In this document: piece after piece, positions 1-8,921 of the stretch
Layout of the letters: every line of letters begins with the position of its first letter
Position numbering within the stretch: the first letter of the stretch is position 1
NCBI RefSeq assembly: GCF_030698175.1
Contig: NZ_JAUYNT010000020.1
Coordinates: forward strand, 140,068-204,067
Direction of reading: 5' to 3'
Origin: Pseudomonas sp.
GTDB taxonomy: Bacteria > Pseudomonadota > Gammaproteobacteria > Pseudomonadales > Pseudomonadaceae
DNA length: 64,000 bases
Position numbers and translations under genes: made by a program
The notes under the pieces: model-generated
What the model was told of the DNA's origin: nothing
Databases searched by the model: none
The model's input: only the letters and a program-made list of their open reading frames with translations

Positions 1-589
1 TACAGATGCGCTCGATCTCGGGCAAATGCTGGTCGTAGCTGCCTTGGCTGCGATAGAGCAACAGCTGGGCCAGCTCCGCCTGGGGATAACCGGCGGCGCG
101 CCATTGGCTGATCCGTTGCTGCGGATCGACCTTGGCAAAACGCTGCGGGTATTGCAGATAGAGCAGCGTCAGCGGCAGCAGGCTGCCCTGTTCGCCGCGG
201 GTCATGGCCTGCTCCAGACGCTCTTGGGCTTCTTGTAACTCGGCGTCAGTGGCGTTCGGTTTGCCCGCCAGTAACTTACCCAAGCGTGCCGCCGCCCGTG
301 GCGACTGATCCGCCGCCTGGCGATAGGTGGCTTCGGCTTGCGGCACTAAGGCCGGGTCGCCGCTGTTGAGCTGGATATCCGCCAGGCCGACTTGGGCATC
401 GGTGTAACCCAGGGCGGCCAGTTGCCGATAGTTCTGTTCGGCAGTGACGCTGTCGCCGTTTTGCAAGGCTTCATTGGCCAGTCGCTGATCCGGCAAGCCG
501 GCGCAACCGGCCAGGCTCAGCGCGGCGACCAGCAGCAGAACTTGCGATGGTGGGGTCGCCATTGGCTGGCGCGCCTTCGGGATACGCAT
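1..589 (-). CDS. algK: Alginate biosynthesis lipoprotein AlgK (partial, N-terminal 196 residues)
   Basis: AlgK is a periplasmic TPR/Sel1-type scaffold lipoprotein that helps localise the outer-membrane porin AlgE during alginate secretion. The minus strand reads from ATG at 589 with no stop to the window edge, giving about 196 residues of a protein that is about 475 in P. aeruginosa. A signal peptide ends in a lipobox LSLAGC, with the acylated cysteine at residue 29. Helical repeats of the 'DAQVGLADIQLNSGD' and 'RAAARLGKLLAGK' type follow. The start lies 3 bases after the alg44 stop, so the genes are transcriptionally coupled. The identification rests on lipobox plus TPR plus operon position and is firm; the 3' end is simply outside the window. 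Confidence 0.9.
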   Translation of the reverse strand, partial: MRIPKARQPMATPPSQVLLLVAALSLAGCAGLPDQRLANEALQNGDSVTAEQNYRQLAALGYTDAQVGLADIQLNSGDPALVPQAEATYRQAADQSPRAAARLGKLLAGKPNATDAELQEAQERLEQAMTRGEQGSLLPLTLLYLQYPQRFAKVDPQQRISQWRAAGYPQAELAQLLLYRSQGSYDQHLPEIERIC

Positions 590-592
590 GGC

Positions 593-1759
593 TTAGAGTC
601 CTGCGGCCAAGGCTTTGTCGATCAGCCAATCGAGGGATGGCCCGCGATCACTGCTGACTTCCACGGGACGGCCGGCGAGGGCGCTGTCGAGTGGCTGCTC
701 GGGTTTAATCTGCACGCGAATGTCGCCGGACAGGCTGTCGTTATCGTTCAAGCTGCTGCTGACAATCTTGCCGCGCCGCGCCTCGGTTTCACCGGCGACC
801 ACGAAGCTGACGCTGGCGCCGGGCTTGATTTCGTTGAACTTGGCGTAGGGGAAGCGCGCTTCGATGCTGGCCTGGCTGTCACGCGCCAGCAGTTGGAAGA
901 TCACCTCGCCCTTGTTGGCATACTGCCCATCGGCCACCAGTTGCTGGCCCACGGTGCAATCGCAGGGGCTGGTCAGGGTGCCTTTGAGCTGGGTGCCGAA
1001 CAGGCTTTCGATCTTGCTCGGGTCCAGTTGTTCTTCATTCAGATTGCCCTTGAGCATCTCCAGCATCGAGGCGCTAAAGGTGGCGATGGGCGCGCCTTTG
1101 GCCACCTGACCGTCGGCGCCGACCAGGCTCTGTACGGTGCCCTCACGGGGCATGGTCACTTGCATGCCGGCTACCCGCACCACGCCAGACTGGGCGTGGG
1201 TGACGAAGTACAGGCCGTAGACCGATTTGAAAATAAACCCGAAGGCCAGCAGCCCAACCACAAACAGCGCCAGGCTAAAGGTTACCGCACGCAATCGGGC
1301 GATGGCGCCCATGCCACCGGCGGCTTTGCCTTTGCGCGCCTTGGTGAAATTTTCCCGCTGCAGGGTGCTTAGCAGTTCGCCGACGGTGATCAGCTCGCCA
1401 CTCAGGTGAGCGGTGATCAGGTGGCGCAGGGTGGTGATGTCGCGCGGCTGCAGATTGTGGAACTGGCAGCCGACGCGGTTGTGCTCGATCTCGACCGAAC
1501 AGACCTGAAACGCCACATCGATGCTCAGGCTGAGGTTGTCGATCAGAAACAGCAGTCTGCCTTTCTGATGCTCGCCAACCCGCGCCGGCAGCTTACCGGC
1601 GGCAAAGCTGAAGCCACCGGCGGAGATGTCCAGCAGGTTGTATTCGAGCACTTCGCGATTGCTGCCGCTGAAGCGGATTTTGGCCGGTAGTTTGACTCGG
1701 GCGTGTTGGCGCTGGGCTTCTGATTCATGCACAACATTGAGATTGACGGCGGTATTCAT
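593..1759 (-). CDS. alg44: Alginate polymerisation protein Alg44 (c-di-GMP receptor, PilZ domain)
   Basis: Alg44 binds c-di-GMP through a cytoplasmic PilZ domain and activates the polymerase Alg8 in the inner membrane. The ATG at 1759 gives 388 residues, like the P. aeruginosa protein; an ATG further upstream at 1798 would add 13 residues not known in the family, and an AGGAA ribosome site precedes 1759. The c-di-GMP motif is complete: R17 and R21 in RQHAR, and D44-S46-G49 in DISAGG. A membrane segment near residues 160-180 (FSLALFVVGLLAFGFIF) is followed by a periplasmic membrane-fusion-like domain. It sits between alg8 and algK in the operon. All key ligand-binding residues are present, so it should be functional. 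Confidence 0.96.
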   Translation of the reverse strand: MNTAVNLNVVHESEAQRQHARVKLPAKIRFSGSNREVLEYNLLDISAGGFSFAAGKLPARVGEHQKGRLLFLIDNLSLSIDVAFQVCSVEIEHNRVGCQFHNLQPRDITTLRHLITAHLSGELITVGELLSTLQRENFTKARKGKAAGGMGAIARLRAVTFSLALFVVGLLAFGFIFKSVYGLYFVTHAQSGVVRVAGMQVTMPREGTVQSLVGADGQVAKGAPIATFSASMLEMLKGNLNEEQLDPSKIESLFGTQLKGTLTSPCDCTVGQQLVADGQYANKGEVIFQLLARDSQASIEARFPYAKFNEIKPGASVSFVVAGETEARRGKIVSSSLNDNDSLSGDIRVQIKPEQPLDSALAGRPVEVSSDRGPSLDWLIDKALAAGL

Positions 1760-1804
1760 GCTGTTATTCCTGGGCAATTTTTGACGAATTCCATTCATGG
1801 CGAC

Positions 1805-3286
1805 TTACACCAGCAGCAACAGCGTGGCGATAAACACACTGGCGGCAGAGAAGGTCATGGTTCGGGACGACCAGGTGTTGAACCAGCGCTGAAAGCTGGC
1901 CAGGTCGCGATTGAGCTTGGTCGGCTGGCGGGTCCAGGACTGCTGGTCGAGGCGGAAGAACACATAGATCTTCACCATCGCACCGACTATCTGGTTGTAA
2001 TAAAGAATTACCGGGTAAGCCGGGCCGATGCGGTGGCCGCTGAGGGACAACAACAGCGTCAGCACCAGCCGCGTAGTACCGATCCACAGCAGGTAGATCA
2101 GCAGAAAAGCGATGCTGTACTTGATGCTGGCGATGATCGCCACCGTCAGGCCGAGCAGGCAGGTCCACATCGATACCCGTTGGTCGAACAACACCAGGCT
2201 GGTGAACATCCCCAGGCGTTTGACCCCCAGTTGCATGGCCCGCGCGTTCTGCCGCAGGTTGTTGCCGTACCAGCGAAACATCAGTTTGCGACTGGCCTTG
2301 ATAAAGCTCTTTTCCGGCGGATGCTCGATGGTGAAGATCGCTGTATCCGGTACGTAAAAGGTGTCGTAGCCCAGACGCATCAAGCTGTACCAGCTGGACT
2401 TGTCATCGCCGGTGAGGAAGTTGAAACGCCCCAGTCGCCAGTGCTCCATGGAGTCGCTTTCGACGTCGGCGATAAAGCCCGGATTGGTGATCACTGGCGC
2501 GCGGAATACCGACATCCGCCCGGTCAGGGTCAGCACCCGCTTGGACAGCCCCATCGAACACATATTGAGGTGGCGCTGGGCGAAGCGCAGCTTGTGCCAC
2601 TCGCTCATGACGTAGCTGCCGCGCACCTCGCAGAACTCGTTGGTGGTCAGACCGCCGACATTCGGGAAGAGTTTGAAGTAGGGCACAGTTTTGCGGACTA
2701 TGCCGGCTTGCAGCACGCTGTCGCCGTCGATCACCGCGACCACCGCATCGGCGTCCGGTAGCAGCCGGGAAATGGCGCGAAAACCGTGGGCCAAGCCATC
2801 GCGTTTGCCGGTGCCGGCAATCCGCACAAAATCCAGGGTCACATGGGCCGGTGGTTGGTATTTCTCCCACAGGCTCTTGACCAAAAACTCATCGGACAGC
2901 TCAACAATCGAGCACACCACTGTGGTTGGGTAACCGCAGTCGATGGCTTCACGGATCACCGATTGGTAAACCTGCGCCGTGGTCAGTGCATCGATGCGAA
3001 AACTGGTCACCATCAAAAACACATGGGAAGGGTCGGCCGCTTTGCCGAGTTTTTTTGCCTTGCGACGGTAGTGCGGAAACACCACATAGAGAAACAGCAT
3101 GCCGCGCAGAAAGTGCGTGGCGCCCATCGAGTAGCGCCAAATGCCCACGGCGCCGATCAGTAGGAGGAAGTCCTTCGACTCCGGGTCGAAGACTGTGCTG
3201 GGCAACGCCAGGGCAATCCCCATCAACAAACTGAGGTACAACAGCCAGCCGGCGGCTTCAGCGAAAACCTGCTTGAGCCTGTCCAT
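1805..3286 (-). CDS. alg8: Alginate polymerase Alg8 (family 2 glycosyltransferase)
   Basis: Alg8 polymerises mannuronate from GDP-mannuronic acid across the inner membrane. The reading frame is open from 3421, but the start is placed at ATG 3286 ([18 protein letters not shown]), which matches the family start, gives 493 residues and has an AAGGA ribosome site. Two N-terminal membrane helices come first, then a GT-A fold with the nucleotide-sugar motif VIDGDS, the catalytic-region GDDKSSW, and an [11 protein letters not shown] segment of the Q/RxxRW type. Membrane helices follow towards the C terminus ([18 protein letters not shown] and later). It follows algD by about 140 bases and overlaps no other gene. 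Its activity is expected to depend on c-di-GMP bound to Alg44. Confidence 0.95.
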   Translation of the reverse strand: MDRLKQVFAEAAGWLLYLSLLMGIALALPSTVFDPESKDFLLLIGAVGIWRYSMGATHFLRGMLFLYVVFPHYRRKAKKLGKAADPSHVFLMVTSFRIDALTTAQVYQSVIREAIDCGYPTTVVCSIVELSDEFLVKSLWEKYQPPAHVTLDFVRIAGTGKRDGLAHGFRAISRLLPDADAVVAVIDGDSVLQAGIVRKTVPYFKLFPNVGGLTTNEFCEVRGSYVMSEWHKLRFAQRHLNMCSMGLSKRVLTLTGRMSVFRAPVITNPGFIADVESDSMEHWRLGRFNFLTGDDKSSWYSLMRLGYDTFYVPDTAIFTIEHPPEKSFIKASRKLMFRWYGNNLRQNARAMQLGVKRLGMFTSLVLFDQRVSMWTCLLGLTVAIIASIKYSIAFLLIYLLWIGTTRLVLTLLLSLSGHRIGPAYPVILYYNQIVGAMVKIYVFFRLDQQSWTRQPTKLNRDLASFQRWFNTWSSRTMTFSAASVFIATLLLLV

Positions 3287-3424
3287 TGGTGTCTTTATTT
3301 CCTTGAGTTGGGCATGCCGGCTGAGCACCTCGGCGCCTGTGGTGCAGGCGCAGATGTCGAGGTGCTCAGTCGGGGTTATGGCTGGGGCGGCTGTTTGGCC
3401 GGCAAATTGCCGGCCAAACACTGC

Positions 3425-4735
3425 TTACCAGCAGATGCCTTCGGTGGCGCCGCGGGTGGTGTGCGGCATAAAGCCGACCAGGTCGACCACTTGTTTGCCA
3501 TCCGGGACCTGTTGGGCGAGGATGCGGAACTTCTCGTCGCGATTGCCCAGTACGATGATGTCCGAGTCATTTACCACTTGCTCGAAGTTGCTGTTGAGCA
3601 GCGACGACACGTGGGGGATTTTCGACTCGATGTACTCTTTGTTGGCCCCGTAGACCCGCGCATATTCGACGTTGCTGTCGTAAATGCTCAGCTCGTAGCC
3701 CTTGCCGATCAGCATTTCGGCCAGCTCCACCAGAGGGCTTTCGCGCAGGTCGTCGGTGCCGGCTTTGAAGCTCAGGCCGAGCAGGGCGACTTTGCGTTTG
3801 GCGTGGCTGGCGATGATGTCGAAGGCGTTTTGCACCTGGGCCACGTTGCTGCGCATTAGCGAGTTGAGCATCGGTGCATCGACGTCCAGGGAGCCGGCGC
3901 GGTAGGTCAGGGCGCGCACGTCCTTGGGCAGGCAGGAGCCACCAAAGGCGAAACCAGGGCGCATGTAGTACTGCGACAGGTTGAGGGTTTTGTCCTGGCA
4001 GACCACATCCATCACTTCGCGACCATCCACACCCACCGCCTTGGCGATGTTGCCGATCTCGTTGGCGAAGGTCACTTTGGCGGCGTGCCAGACGTTGCAG
4101 GTGTACTTGATCAGCTCGGCAACGGCGATGTCCTTGCGGATCACCGGCGCATCCAGCTCCTCATAAATCGCCTGCAGCAGGTCGCCGGAAGCTTGGTCCA
4201 GTTCGCCGATCACGGTCATGGGCGGCTGGTCGTAGTCGGCAATGGCGGTGCTTTCACGGAGGAATTCCGGGTTAACCGCAACGCCGAAGTCGAGCCCGGC
4301 TTGCTTGCCGGAGCAGGCTTCGAGAATCGGGATCACCACGTTCTTGACGGTGCCCGGCAGCACGGTGCTGCGGATCACCACAGTGTGACGTTCGGTCTTG
4401 GTGCGCAGCACCTGGCCAATTTCCCGGCACACCGCTTCGATGTAATTGAGTTCCAGATCGCCATTTTTCTTGCTCGGGGTGCCGACGCAAATAAACGACA
4501 CTTCGGTATCGCGGACTGCTTCGGCGAAATCGGTAGTGCCGCGCAATAAGCCGGTGCTAATACCTTTCTTTAATAGGGCCTCTAATCCGGGTTCAACAAT
4601 CGGTGATTTACCGGCGTTGATCATGTCGATTTTGCTCGCGGAAACATCCACGCCGACCACCTGGTGGCCGCGCGAAGACAAACAGCCGGCACATACGGCG
4701 CCGACATAACCCAAGCCAAAAATACTAATACGCAT
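3425..4735 (-). CDS. algD: GDP-mannose 6-dehydrogenase AlgD
   Basis: AlgD oxidises GDP-mannose to GDP-mannuronic acid with two NAD+, the committed step of alginate synthesis. The protein is 436 residues, the family length. It has an N-terminal Rossmann motif GLGYVG (residues 7-12), the NPEFLRE segment (155-161) and the catalytic cysteine C268 in GGSCLPKD. The C-terminal domain carries GLSFKAGTDDLRESP. ATG 4735 is the first gene of the operon, which then runs alg8, alg44, algK on the minus strand. The upstream region is long and carries an AlgU-type promoter and a large inverted repeat in the transcribed leader, as described separately. Confidence 0.97.
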   Translation of the reverse strand: MRISIFGLGYVGAVCAGCLSSRGHQVVGVDVSASKIDMINAGKSPIVEPGLEALLKKGISTGLLRGTTDFAEAVRDTEVSFICVGTPSKKNGDLELNYIEAVCREIGQVLRTKTERHTVVIRSTVLPGTVKNVVIPILEACSGKQAGLDFGVAVNPEFLRESTAIADYDQPPMTVIGELDQASGDLLQAIYEELDAPVIRKDIAVAELIKYTCNVWHAAKVTFANEIGNIAKAVGVDGREVMDVVCQDKTLNLSQYYMRPGFAFGGSCLPKDVRALTYRAGSLDVDAPMLNSLMRSNVAQVQNAFDIIASHAKRKVALLGLSFKAGTDDLRESPLVELAEMLIGKGYELSIYDSNVEYARVYGANKEYIESKIPHVSSLLNSNFEQVVNDSDIIVLGNRDEKFRILAQQVPDGKQVVDLVGFMPHTTRGATEGICW

Positions 4736-4999
4736 TGCGCTCTCCCTGATTCAGTTGTCATATTGGTAATGCTGTTGAACTGTTTGGCGCGTCCTCTAGT
4801 ACCTGCTGCAATATTGCCGGGGTCGAACACAGGCGTACTAGTGGCGTGCCGCTAATATAAGTGGGTATATGGCTTTGACTGTTGAGTTGAATAACCGGTG
4901 TGCCTCAGGGTTATTCACTGGTTGAGCTTGATGCCTCTAGAATGCTGCTTTGGGTGGCATTCAGAGCTGCTCCGGTCGGTTTCTAGGGTTAAATGGCAC

Positions 5000-5066
5000 G
5001 ACTTTAAGACACCGTGAAAAACGTCTGCAATTCGTTGCGGAGGATTTTTACGGTGTACTTAAAGTC
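5000..5066 (-). repeat. Long inverted repeat in the algD mRNA leader
   Basis: The left arm at 5000-5020 and right arm at 5045-5066 are almost perfectly complementary over about 20 bp (GACTTTAAG, ACACCGT and an A-run in each arm, with one bulged base and one mismatch). Inside the loop, GCAA-N4-TTGC (5027-5038) can form a second small hairpin. It lies wholly inside the predicted algD leader, downstream of the AlgU promoter. It could be an mRNA stability or attenuation structure, or simply an inserted palindromic repeat. Confidence 0.6.
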
Positions 5067-5089
5067 ACTGCTAAAGTGCTTGTCAGTTC

Positions 5090-5118
5090 ATAGGAGGGGC
5101 GTTAGCAAGAATAAGTTC
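5090..5118 (-). promoter_or_regulatory. Candidate AlgU (sigma-22/RpoE-type) promoter of algD
   Basis: On the minus strand there is GAACTT (5118-5113), 17 bases, then TCCTAT (5095-5090). GAACTT with 16-17 bp spacing is the AlgU/RpoE -35 element, and the -10 sequence agrees with the one I recall for the P. aeruginosa algD promoter. Transcription would start near 5083, giving a leader of about 350 nt before the algD ATG at 4735, close to the leader length known for P. aeruginosa. The sequence match is direct; use by AlgU is inferred. Confidence 0.75.
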
Positions 5119-5501
5119 AGGTTTAGGGTGATATTTGTGAATTAAGTTGAAATTATTCCTGTGGTCAGATAGTTGATAAATAATTGAACTTTCTAGATTC
5201 TTGATTTCTGCTCTAGGATTATTGTTTGCTTCTGGCCAAGTGCCACTGCTTAGTTGCTGCCTAAGTTTCAGAGGTGAAAAGTCTGAAATTATGCCGGCTT
5301 GTTTTGGGCGACGGCGCTGTGCGGCGGGGGCTGTAGGCGGAAGTTGCCGAATTATAATTGGCGAATGCGGGCGCTGCTTGCGGCGGTTATCGGCGCCTGA
5401 ACTCATAGAATATGTGCGGGGGCTGGCGGTGTCGCTGGGTACTGGGTGGCGCGCAGAATAATGCCACCCGTAGGCTGACGAGCGGCATCGAGAAGGGACT
5501 A

Positions 5502-6281
5502 TCAGTCCTGCGGGTGGTCGCGCAAAAACACCAGATTGTCCGGCGTGGACTGTGCAATCGAGTAGCCATAGCCCTGGCTGCTGAAATCTTTTAGTGCGTC
5601 TGGGCTGCGCAGACGCTCTTTGATCACGTAACGGGCCATCATCCCGCGGGCTTTTTTCGCGTAGAAACTGATGATTTTGTACTGGCCGTTTTTCAGGTCT
5701 TTGAACTCGGTGTTAATTACCCGGGCATTCAGAGCTTTAAGCTTTACCGCGCTGAAGTATTCGTTCGAGGCGAGGTTTAACAGAATGTTGTCGCCTTGGG
5801 CGAGCAGCGCCTGGTTGAGGTAGCCACTGATACGTTCGGCCCAGAACTCATAGAGATTTTTACCCCGTGGGTTGACCAGCTTGGTGCCCATTTCCAGGCG
5901 GTAGGGCTGCATCAGGTCCAGCGGGCGCAGCAGGCCGTAGAGGCCCGACAGCATGCGCAGGTGTTGTTGGGCGTGGTCGAAGTCGGCTTCGCTAAAGTCT
6001 TCGGCATTTAGTCCGGTATAGACGTCGCCCTTGAAGGCCAGCAGCGCTTGCTTGGCGTTCTGTGGGGTGAAGTCCGGCGTCCAGCTGCCAAAGCGCACGG
6101 CATTCAGCCCGGCGAGTTTGTCCGACAGGCTCATCAAGCTGCCAATCTGCGCCGGCGTCAGCTCACGCAGCTGCTCAATCAGCAGGCTTGAGTGCTCAAG
6201 ATGCTCGGGCAGGGTGAAGCGCGCAGTCGCCGGCGGCGTCTCGTAGTCGAGGGTCTTGGCGGGGGAAATTACCATCAGCAT
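5502..6281 (-). CDS. yaaA: Peroxide stress protein YaaA (UPF0246/DUF328)
   Basis: YaaA lowers intracellular free iron and protects DNA during hydrogen peroxide stress in E. coli, where OxyR induces it. The 259-residue protein begins [13 protein letters not shown], the family signature, and has the usual length. Other conserved blocks include [21 protein letters not shown] and YRLEMGTKL. An AAGGAG ribosome site lies 8 bases before ATG 6281. It is a single gene, transcribed on the same strand as the alginate operon but separated from it by the long algD regulatory region, and divergent from the TPR protein at 6509. Confidence 0.95.
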   Translation of the reverse strand: MLMVISPAKTLDYETPPATARFTLPEHLEHSSLLIEQLRELTPAQIGSLMSLSDKLAGLNAVRFGSWTPDFTPQNAKQALLAFKGDVYTGLNAEDFSEADFDHAQQHLRMLSGLYGLLRPLDLMQPYRLEMGTKLVNPRGKNLYEFWAERISGYLNQALLAQGDNILLNLASNEYFSAVKLKALNARVINTEFKDLKNGQYKIISFYAKKARGMMARYVIKERLRSPDALKDFSSQGYGYSIAQSTPDNLVFLRDHPQD

Positions 6282-6508
6282 AAACGCGGCTCCTTGATTC
6301 GAGCGGCGATTCTAGCAGCCTGGCGGGCTTAGGCGTCCGTAGGCGGGCAGGCCTAAGTCTGCCGGCGCCGCTAGCCATGGGTGCGGGTGCGGCGAAATTT
6401 GCGCCGCCGCCCATTGATCTCAGCGGCCTTCGGCTATAGTGGCGCGCGCACTGAGCCGCCTGTCGCCCAGTGGCGCACCTTTTAAATCCCCATGACAAGG
6501 AGGTCGCA

Positions 6509-7687
6509 ATGACTGCGTCCCTATACCGTTTTGCCGCCAGCCTGCTCTTCAGCTCCGTGGCCATGCTGGCCCAGGCCGAGCAGCTGTCCATCGAAGTGCT
6601 CAGCGCTGTGGTCAAGGACCAGAAAATTGCCGATGCCCAGGTGTTGTTGCAGAAAAATGGCGCTCAGACTCAGGTTGGCAGCACCAACGGCCAGGGCCAG
6701 GTCAGCCTGACCAGCGCCTTCGCCGACGATGCCGACAGCCTGCTGATTATCAAAAAAACCGGCTACTCCAACTTGGTCAGCAAGTGCCCGTGCAAGGGCC
6801 TGACCTACGCCATCAGCCCGGTGATGCAGAACCTCGACGGCATGCGCGTGGTGCTCACCTGGGGGCAAACCCCGGCGGACCTGGACTCGCATATCGCCTA
6901 TCCGGGCAACCATATTTACTTCGAGGCCAAAGATGGCCTGGATGCCAACCTCGACGTGGATGACACCGACAGTTTCGGCCCGGAAACCATCACTCTGGAG
7001 AAGAAGCGCTTCGGTGAGACTTACGTGTATGCCGTGCACGATTTCACCAACAGCGAAAACCCTGGGGCCAATGACTTGTCCAACAGTCAAGCCAAGGTGT
7101 TTGTCTATGTCGGCCAATCCTTGGTGCGCACCTATTATGTGCCGCAGAACCAGACCGGCAACCTCTGGACGGTGTTTCGCATCACCGGCGCCGGTGAGTT
7201 TCAGGACATCAATAGTTTTGCTGGTATCAGCGCTGAGAGCGTCGCGCTCGGTGGTGTTTTGCAGCCGTTGCAAGACGATGCTCGGCTGATCAATGCCCAA
7301 ACCGCAAGCCCGGCGGCACAAGGCGCGGCCAAGGCCCTGAACGTTAAAGGCGAGGCGGCTTACCATGCCGGCAACCTGGAGCAGGCGATCGGCTTCTTCG
7401 TTCAGGCGATTGAGCTGAATAACGCTTACGGTCAGGCCTACAGCAACCTTGGTTTGGCCTATCAGAAGGCCGGGCGCACAGCTGAGGCGATCTGGGCTAA
7501 CCGCAAGGCCATCGCCCTGGCCAGCGGCGCAACGGCGGCCACCGTGCGGGCCAGCTCTTACTACAACATCGCGCGCATCTACGAGGCCGCCGGGCAACTG
7601 GACGATGCCCTGGGGCAGTACCAGCTGGCCAAGCAGCAAAAAGCCAATCCGGTGTACGACAAGGCGATCGAGCGACTGAGCAAATAG
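6509..7687 (+). CDS. Exported YfaP-like (DUF2135) protein with C-terminal TPR repeats
   Basis: The start at ATG 6509 is fixed by a near-perfect AAGGAGGT ribosome site; an upstream in-frame codon at 6470 has none. The 392-residue product has a signal peptide (about residues 1-23, ending AQAEQ), a carboxypeptidase-regulatory-like beta segment (25-90), a YfaP/DUF2135-type domain (about 110-225) with LTWGQTPADLDSHIAYPG and a DLDVDDTDSFGPET acidic stretch, then TPR helices (about 275-385). DUF2135 domains occur in periplasmic or surface proteins with no settled function; the TPRs suggest protein binding. It lies 70 bases before an exported polysaccharide deacetylase on the same strand, so the two may act together at the envelope. 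Function is not known. Confidence 0.8.
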   Translation: MTASLYRFAASLLFSSVAMLAQAEQLSIEVLSAVVKDQKIADAQVLLQKNGAQTQVGSTNGQGQVSLTSAFADDADSLLIIKKTGYSNLVSKCPCKGLTYAISPVMQNLDGMRVVLTWGQTPADLDSHIAYPGNHIYFEAKDGLDANLDVDDTDSFGPETITLEKKRFGETYVYAVHDFTNSENPGANDLSNSQAKVFVYVGQSLVRTYYVPQNQTGNLWTVFRITGAGEFQDINSFAGISAESVALGGVLQPLQDDARLINAQTASPAAQGAAKALNVKGEAAYHAGNLEQAIGFFVQAIELNNAYGQAYSNLGLAYQKAGRTAEAIWANRKAIALASGATAATVRASSYYNIARIYEAAGQLDDALGQYQLAKQQKANPVYDKAIERLSK

Positions 7688-7717
7688 TCGTTACTTAGCT
7701 AATTCAGCTACACAGCG

Positions 7718-7735
7718 CGCGCCTTGTTAGGCGCG
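7718..7735 (+). terminator. Weak hairpin between the TPR gene and the deacetylase
   Basis: CGCGCC-TTGTTA-GGCGCG forms a 6-bp GC stem followed by TTGTTGTTT, an imperfect U-rich tail. It could attenuate transcription between the two genes; the tail is poor, so readthrough is likely. Confidence 0.45.
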
Positions 7736-7757
7736 TTGTTGTTTCAGGGGGAACCCC

Positions 7758-8879
7758 ATGATGTTTCGAGTTTTACTCTTGGCTGTCGGCCTGCTGGCCA
7801 GTGCGGTGTACGCCGCCGGGCCGCAGACCATGGCCACCGTGGATAGAGCCAGTTGGCCGCAACAGCTAAACAGTCCAGCGGCCTTCGATACCGCTTCACG
7901 GGCAGAAATACTGATGTTCGCCAAGGCGCTGCTGGTCAGTGAAAGCCGTGATGAGGCGGCTTTGAAACAGCAACTGGGGATTAAACAGATCAGTCTGAAT
8001 TCGCTGCAGACGGTGCGTCAGCGCTTCTGGGCGCGGCTGCTGCAGAACTACCAACGGGCGCAGCTCAGTTGCCGCCAGGACACGGCATTTTGTCCGCCGG
8101 TGACCGACCTGACCACGCTGCGCCAGCAGGCGAGTCAGTTATTGATCGCGCCGCCGTTCGCCGCCTGGGCGCAGTCGAGCGCGGACTTTCATCGCAGTTA
8201 TCTGAATGAGCAACTGCGCCTCGCGGCCTTGTTCCCCAAAGTCAGCAGCGAAATCGCGCTGTTCTCAGACCTTGAGCATAACGGCGACGAACTGGCTGAT
8301 CGGCAGTTTTTATTGAGCTTCGACGACGGTCCAACCGCCAGCCATGGCAACAGCGACCGGCTGCTGACGACCCTGGCTGAGCAAAAGTTAACCGGGATTT
8401 TCTATGTGCTGGGCAGCAGCGTGCAGGCGCGCTTGCAGAAGACTTCCGCGGCGGCTCTGCAAGGCTTGTATGCCGGCCAATGCGTCGGGCTGCATGGCTG
8501 GCAGCACGAGTCCCACAGCCAGTGGAGTGAATGGCAGGGCTCGGTGAGCCGCAGCAACGCCTTGCTGCGACAAAGCCTGCCGGACAGCTACGTAGCCTGG
8601 TTTCGGCCGCCCTATGGTCAGCGTTTAGCCGATAGCGGCGGGTTCTTTCAGCAGCAAGGCTTGCAGGTCGGGCTGTGGAATATCGACTCGCAAGACTGGA
8701 GCAATAAAGTCAGCGCCGATGCCGCCGGACAGCGCGTTCTCACCTTGATGTTGTTGTGGCGCCGTGGGGTGATTCTGTTCCACGACATCCATAGCAAGGC
8801 GCCCGTGGCGGTGCCTTGGTTAGTGCAGGCCACTCGGGGCAGTGGCCTGCGTTGGCAGGACTGTCATGACTATCGCTAG
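7758..8879 (+). CDS. Exported polysaccharide deacetylase (CE4 / NodB domain)
   Basis: CE4 enzymes remove acetyl groups from N- or O-acetylated sugars using a divalent metal. The 373-residue protein has a signal peptide (about 1-20, ASAVYAAG) and an N-terminal helical region of about 160 residues of unknown role. The catalytic domain then shows motif 1 SFDDGP (residues 187-192), a His-rich motif 2 around H246-H253, motif 3 RPPYG (283-287), motif 4 DSQDW (310-314) and motif 5 LFHDIH (340-345). The substrate cannot be told from sequence. ATG at 7758 and 7761 are both possible. The last 13 codons and the stop are followed by a 42-bp near-copy of themselves. Confidence 0.88.
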   Translation: MMFRVLLLAVGLLASAVYAAGPQTMATVDRASWPQQLNSPAAFDTASRAEILMFAKALLVSESRDEAALKQQLGIKQISLNSLQTVRQRFWARLLQNYQRAQLSCRQDTAFCPPVTDLTTLRQQASQLLIAPPFAAWAQSSADFHRSYLNEQLRLAALFPKVSSEIALFSDLEHNGDELADRQFLLSFDDGPTASHGNSDRLLTTLAEQKLTGIFYVLGSSVQARLQKTSAAALQGLYAGQCVGLHGWQHESHSQWSEWQGSVSRSNALLRQSLPDSYVAWFRPPYGQRLADSGGFFQQQGLQVGLWNIDSQDWSNKVSADAAGQRVLTLMLLWRRGVILFHDIHSKAPVAVPWLVQATRGSGLRWQDCHDYR

Positions 8880-8921
8880 GGCAGTGGCCTGAGCTGGCAA
8901 GACTGTCACGACTATCGCTAG
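8838..8921 (+). repeat. 42-bp tandem duplication of the deacetylase 3' end
   Basis: The segment 8838-8879, which encodes the last residues (GSGLRWQDCHDYR) and stop of the deacetylase, is repeated directly at 8880-8921 with only a few base changes; the copy would read GSGLSWQDCHDYR and also ends in a stop. Because the first stop is intact, the second copy is untranslated. Confidence 0.9.

Larger units (their letters stand above)
4736..5501 (-). promoter_or_regulatory. algD upstream regulatory region and long leader
   Basis: This 766-base stretch has no convincing gene. On the minus strand it holds the AlgU-type promoter (5090-5118), a transcribed leader of roughly 350 nt, and a 20-bp imperfect inverted repeat (5000-5066). 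A smaller inverted repeat, TTTCAGA/TCTGAAA, lies at about 5267-5289 upstream of the promoter. In P. aeruginosa the corresponding region is bound by AlgR, AmrZ and IHF over several hundred bases; I did not find a confident AlgR core by eye. The region is AT-richer than the flanking genes, as is usual for algD promoters. Confidence 0.7.

Noticed and set aside
392..1372. Long plus-strand open frame opposite alg44 and algK
   Set aside because: It mirrors the codon structure of the real minus-strand alginate genes, has no ribosome site and no recognisable domain.
1727..2761. 344-residue plus-strand frame opposite alg8
   Set aside because: Shadow of the GC-rich alg8 reading frame; the His/Gln/Arg-rich translation has no family features.
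6521..7639. 372-residue minus-strand frame opposite the TPR/YfaP gene
   Set aside because: The plus-strand gene has a near-perfect ribosome site, signal peptide and domains; the antisense frame has none.
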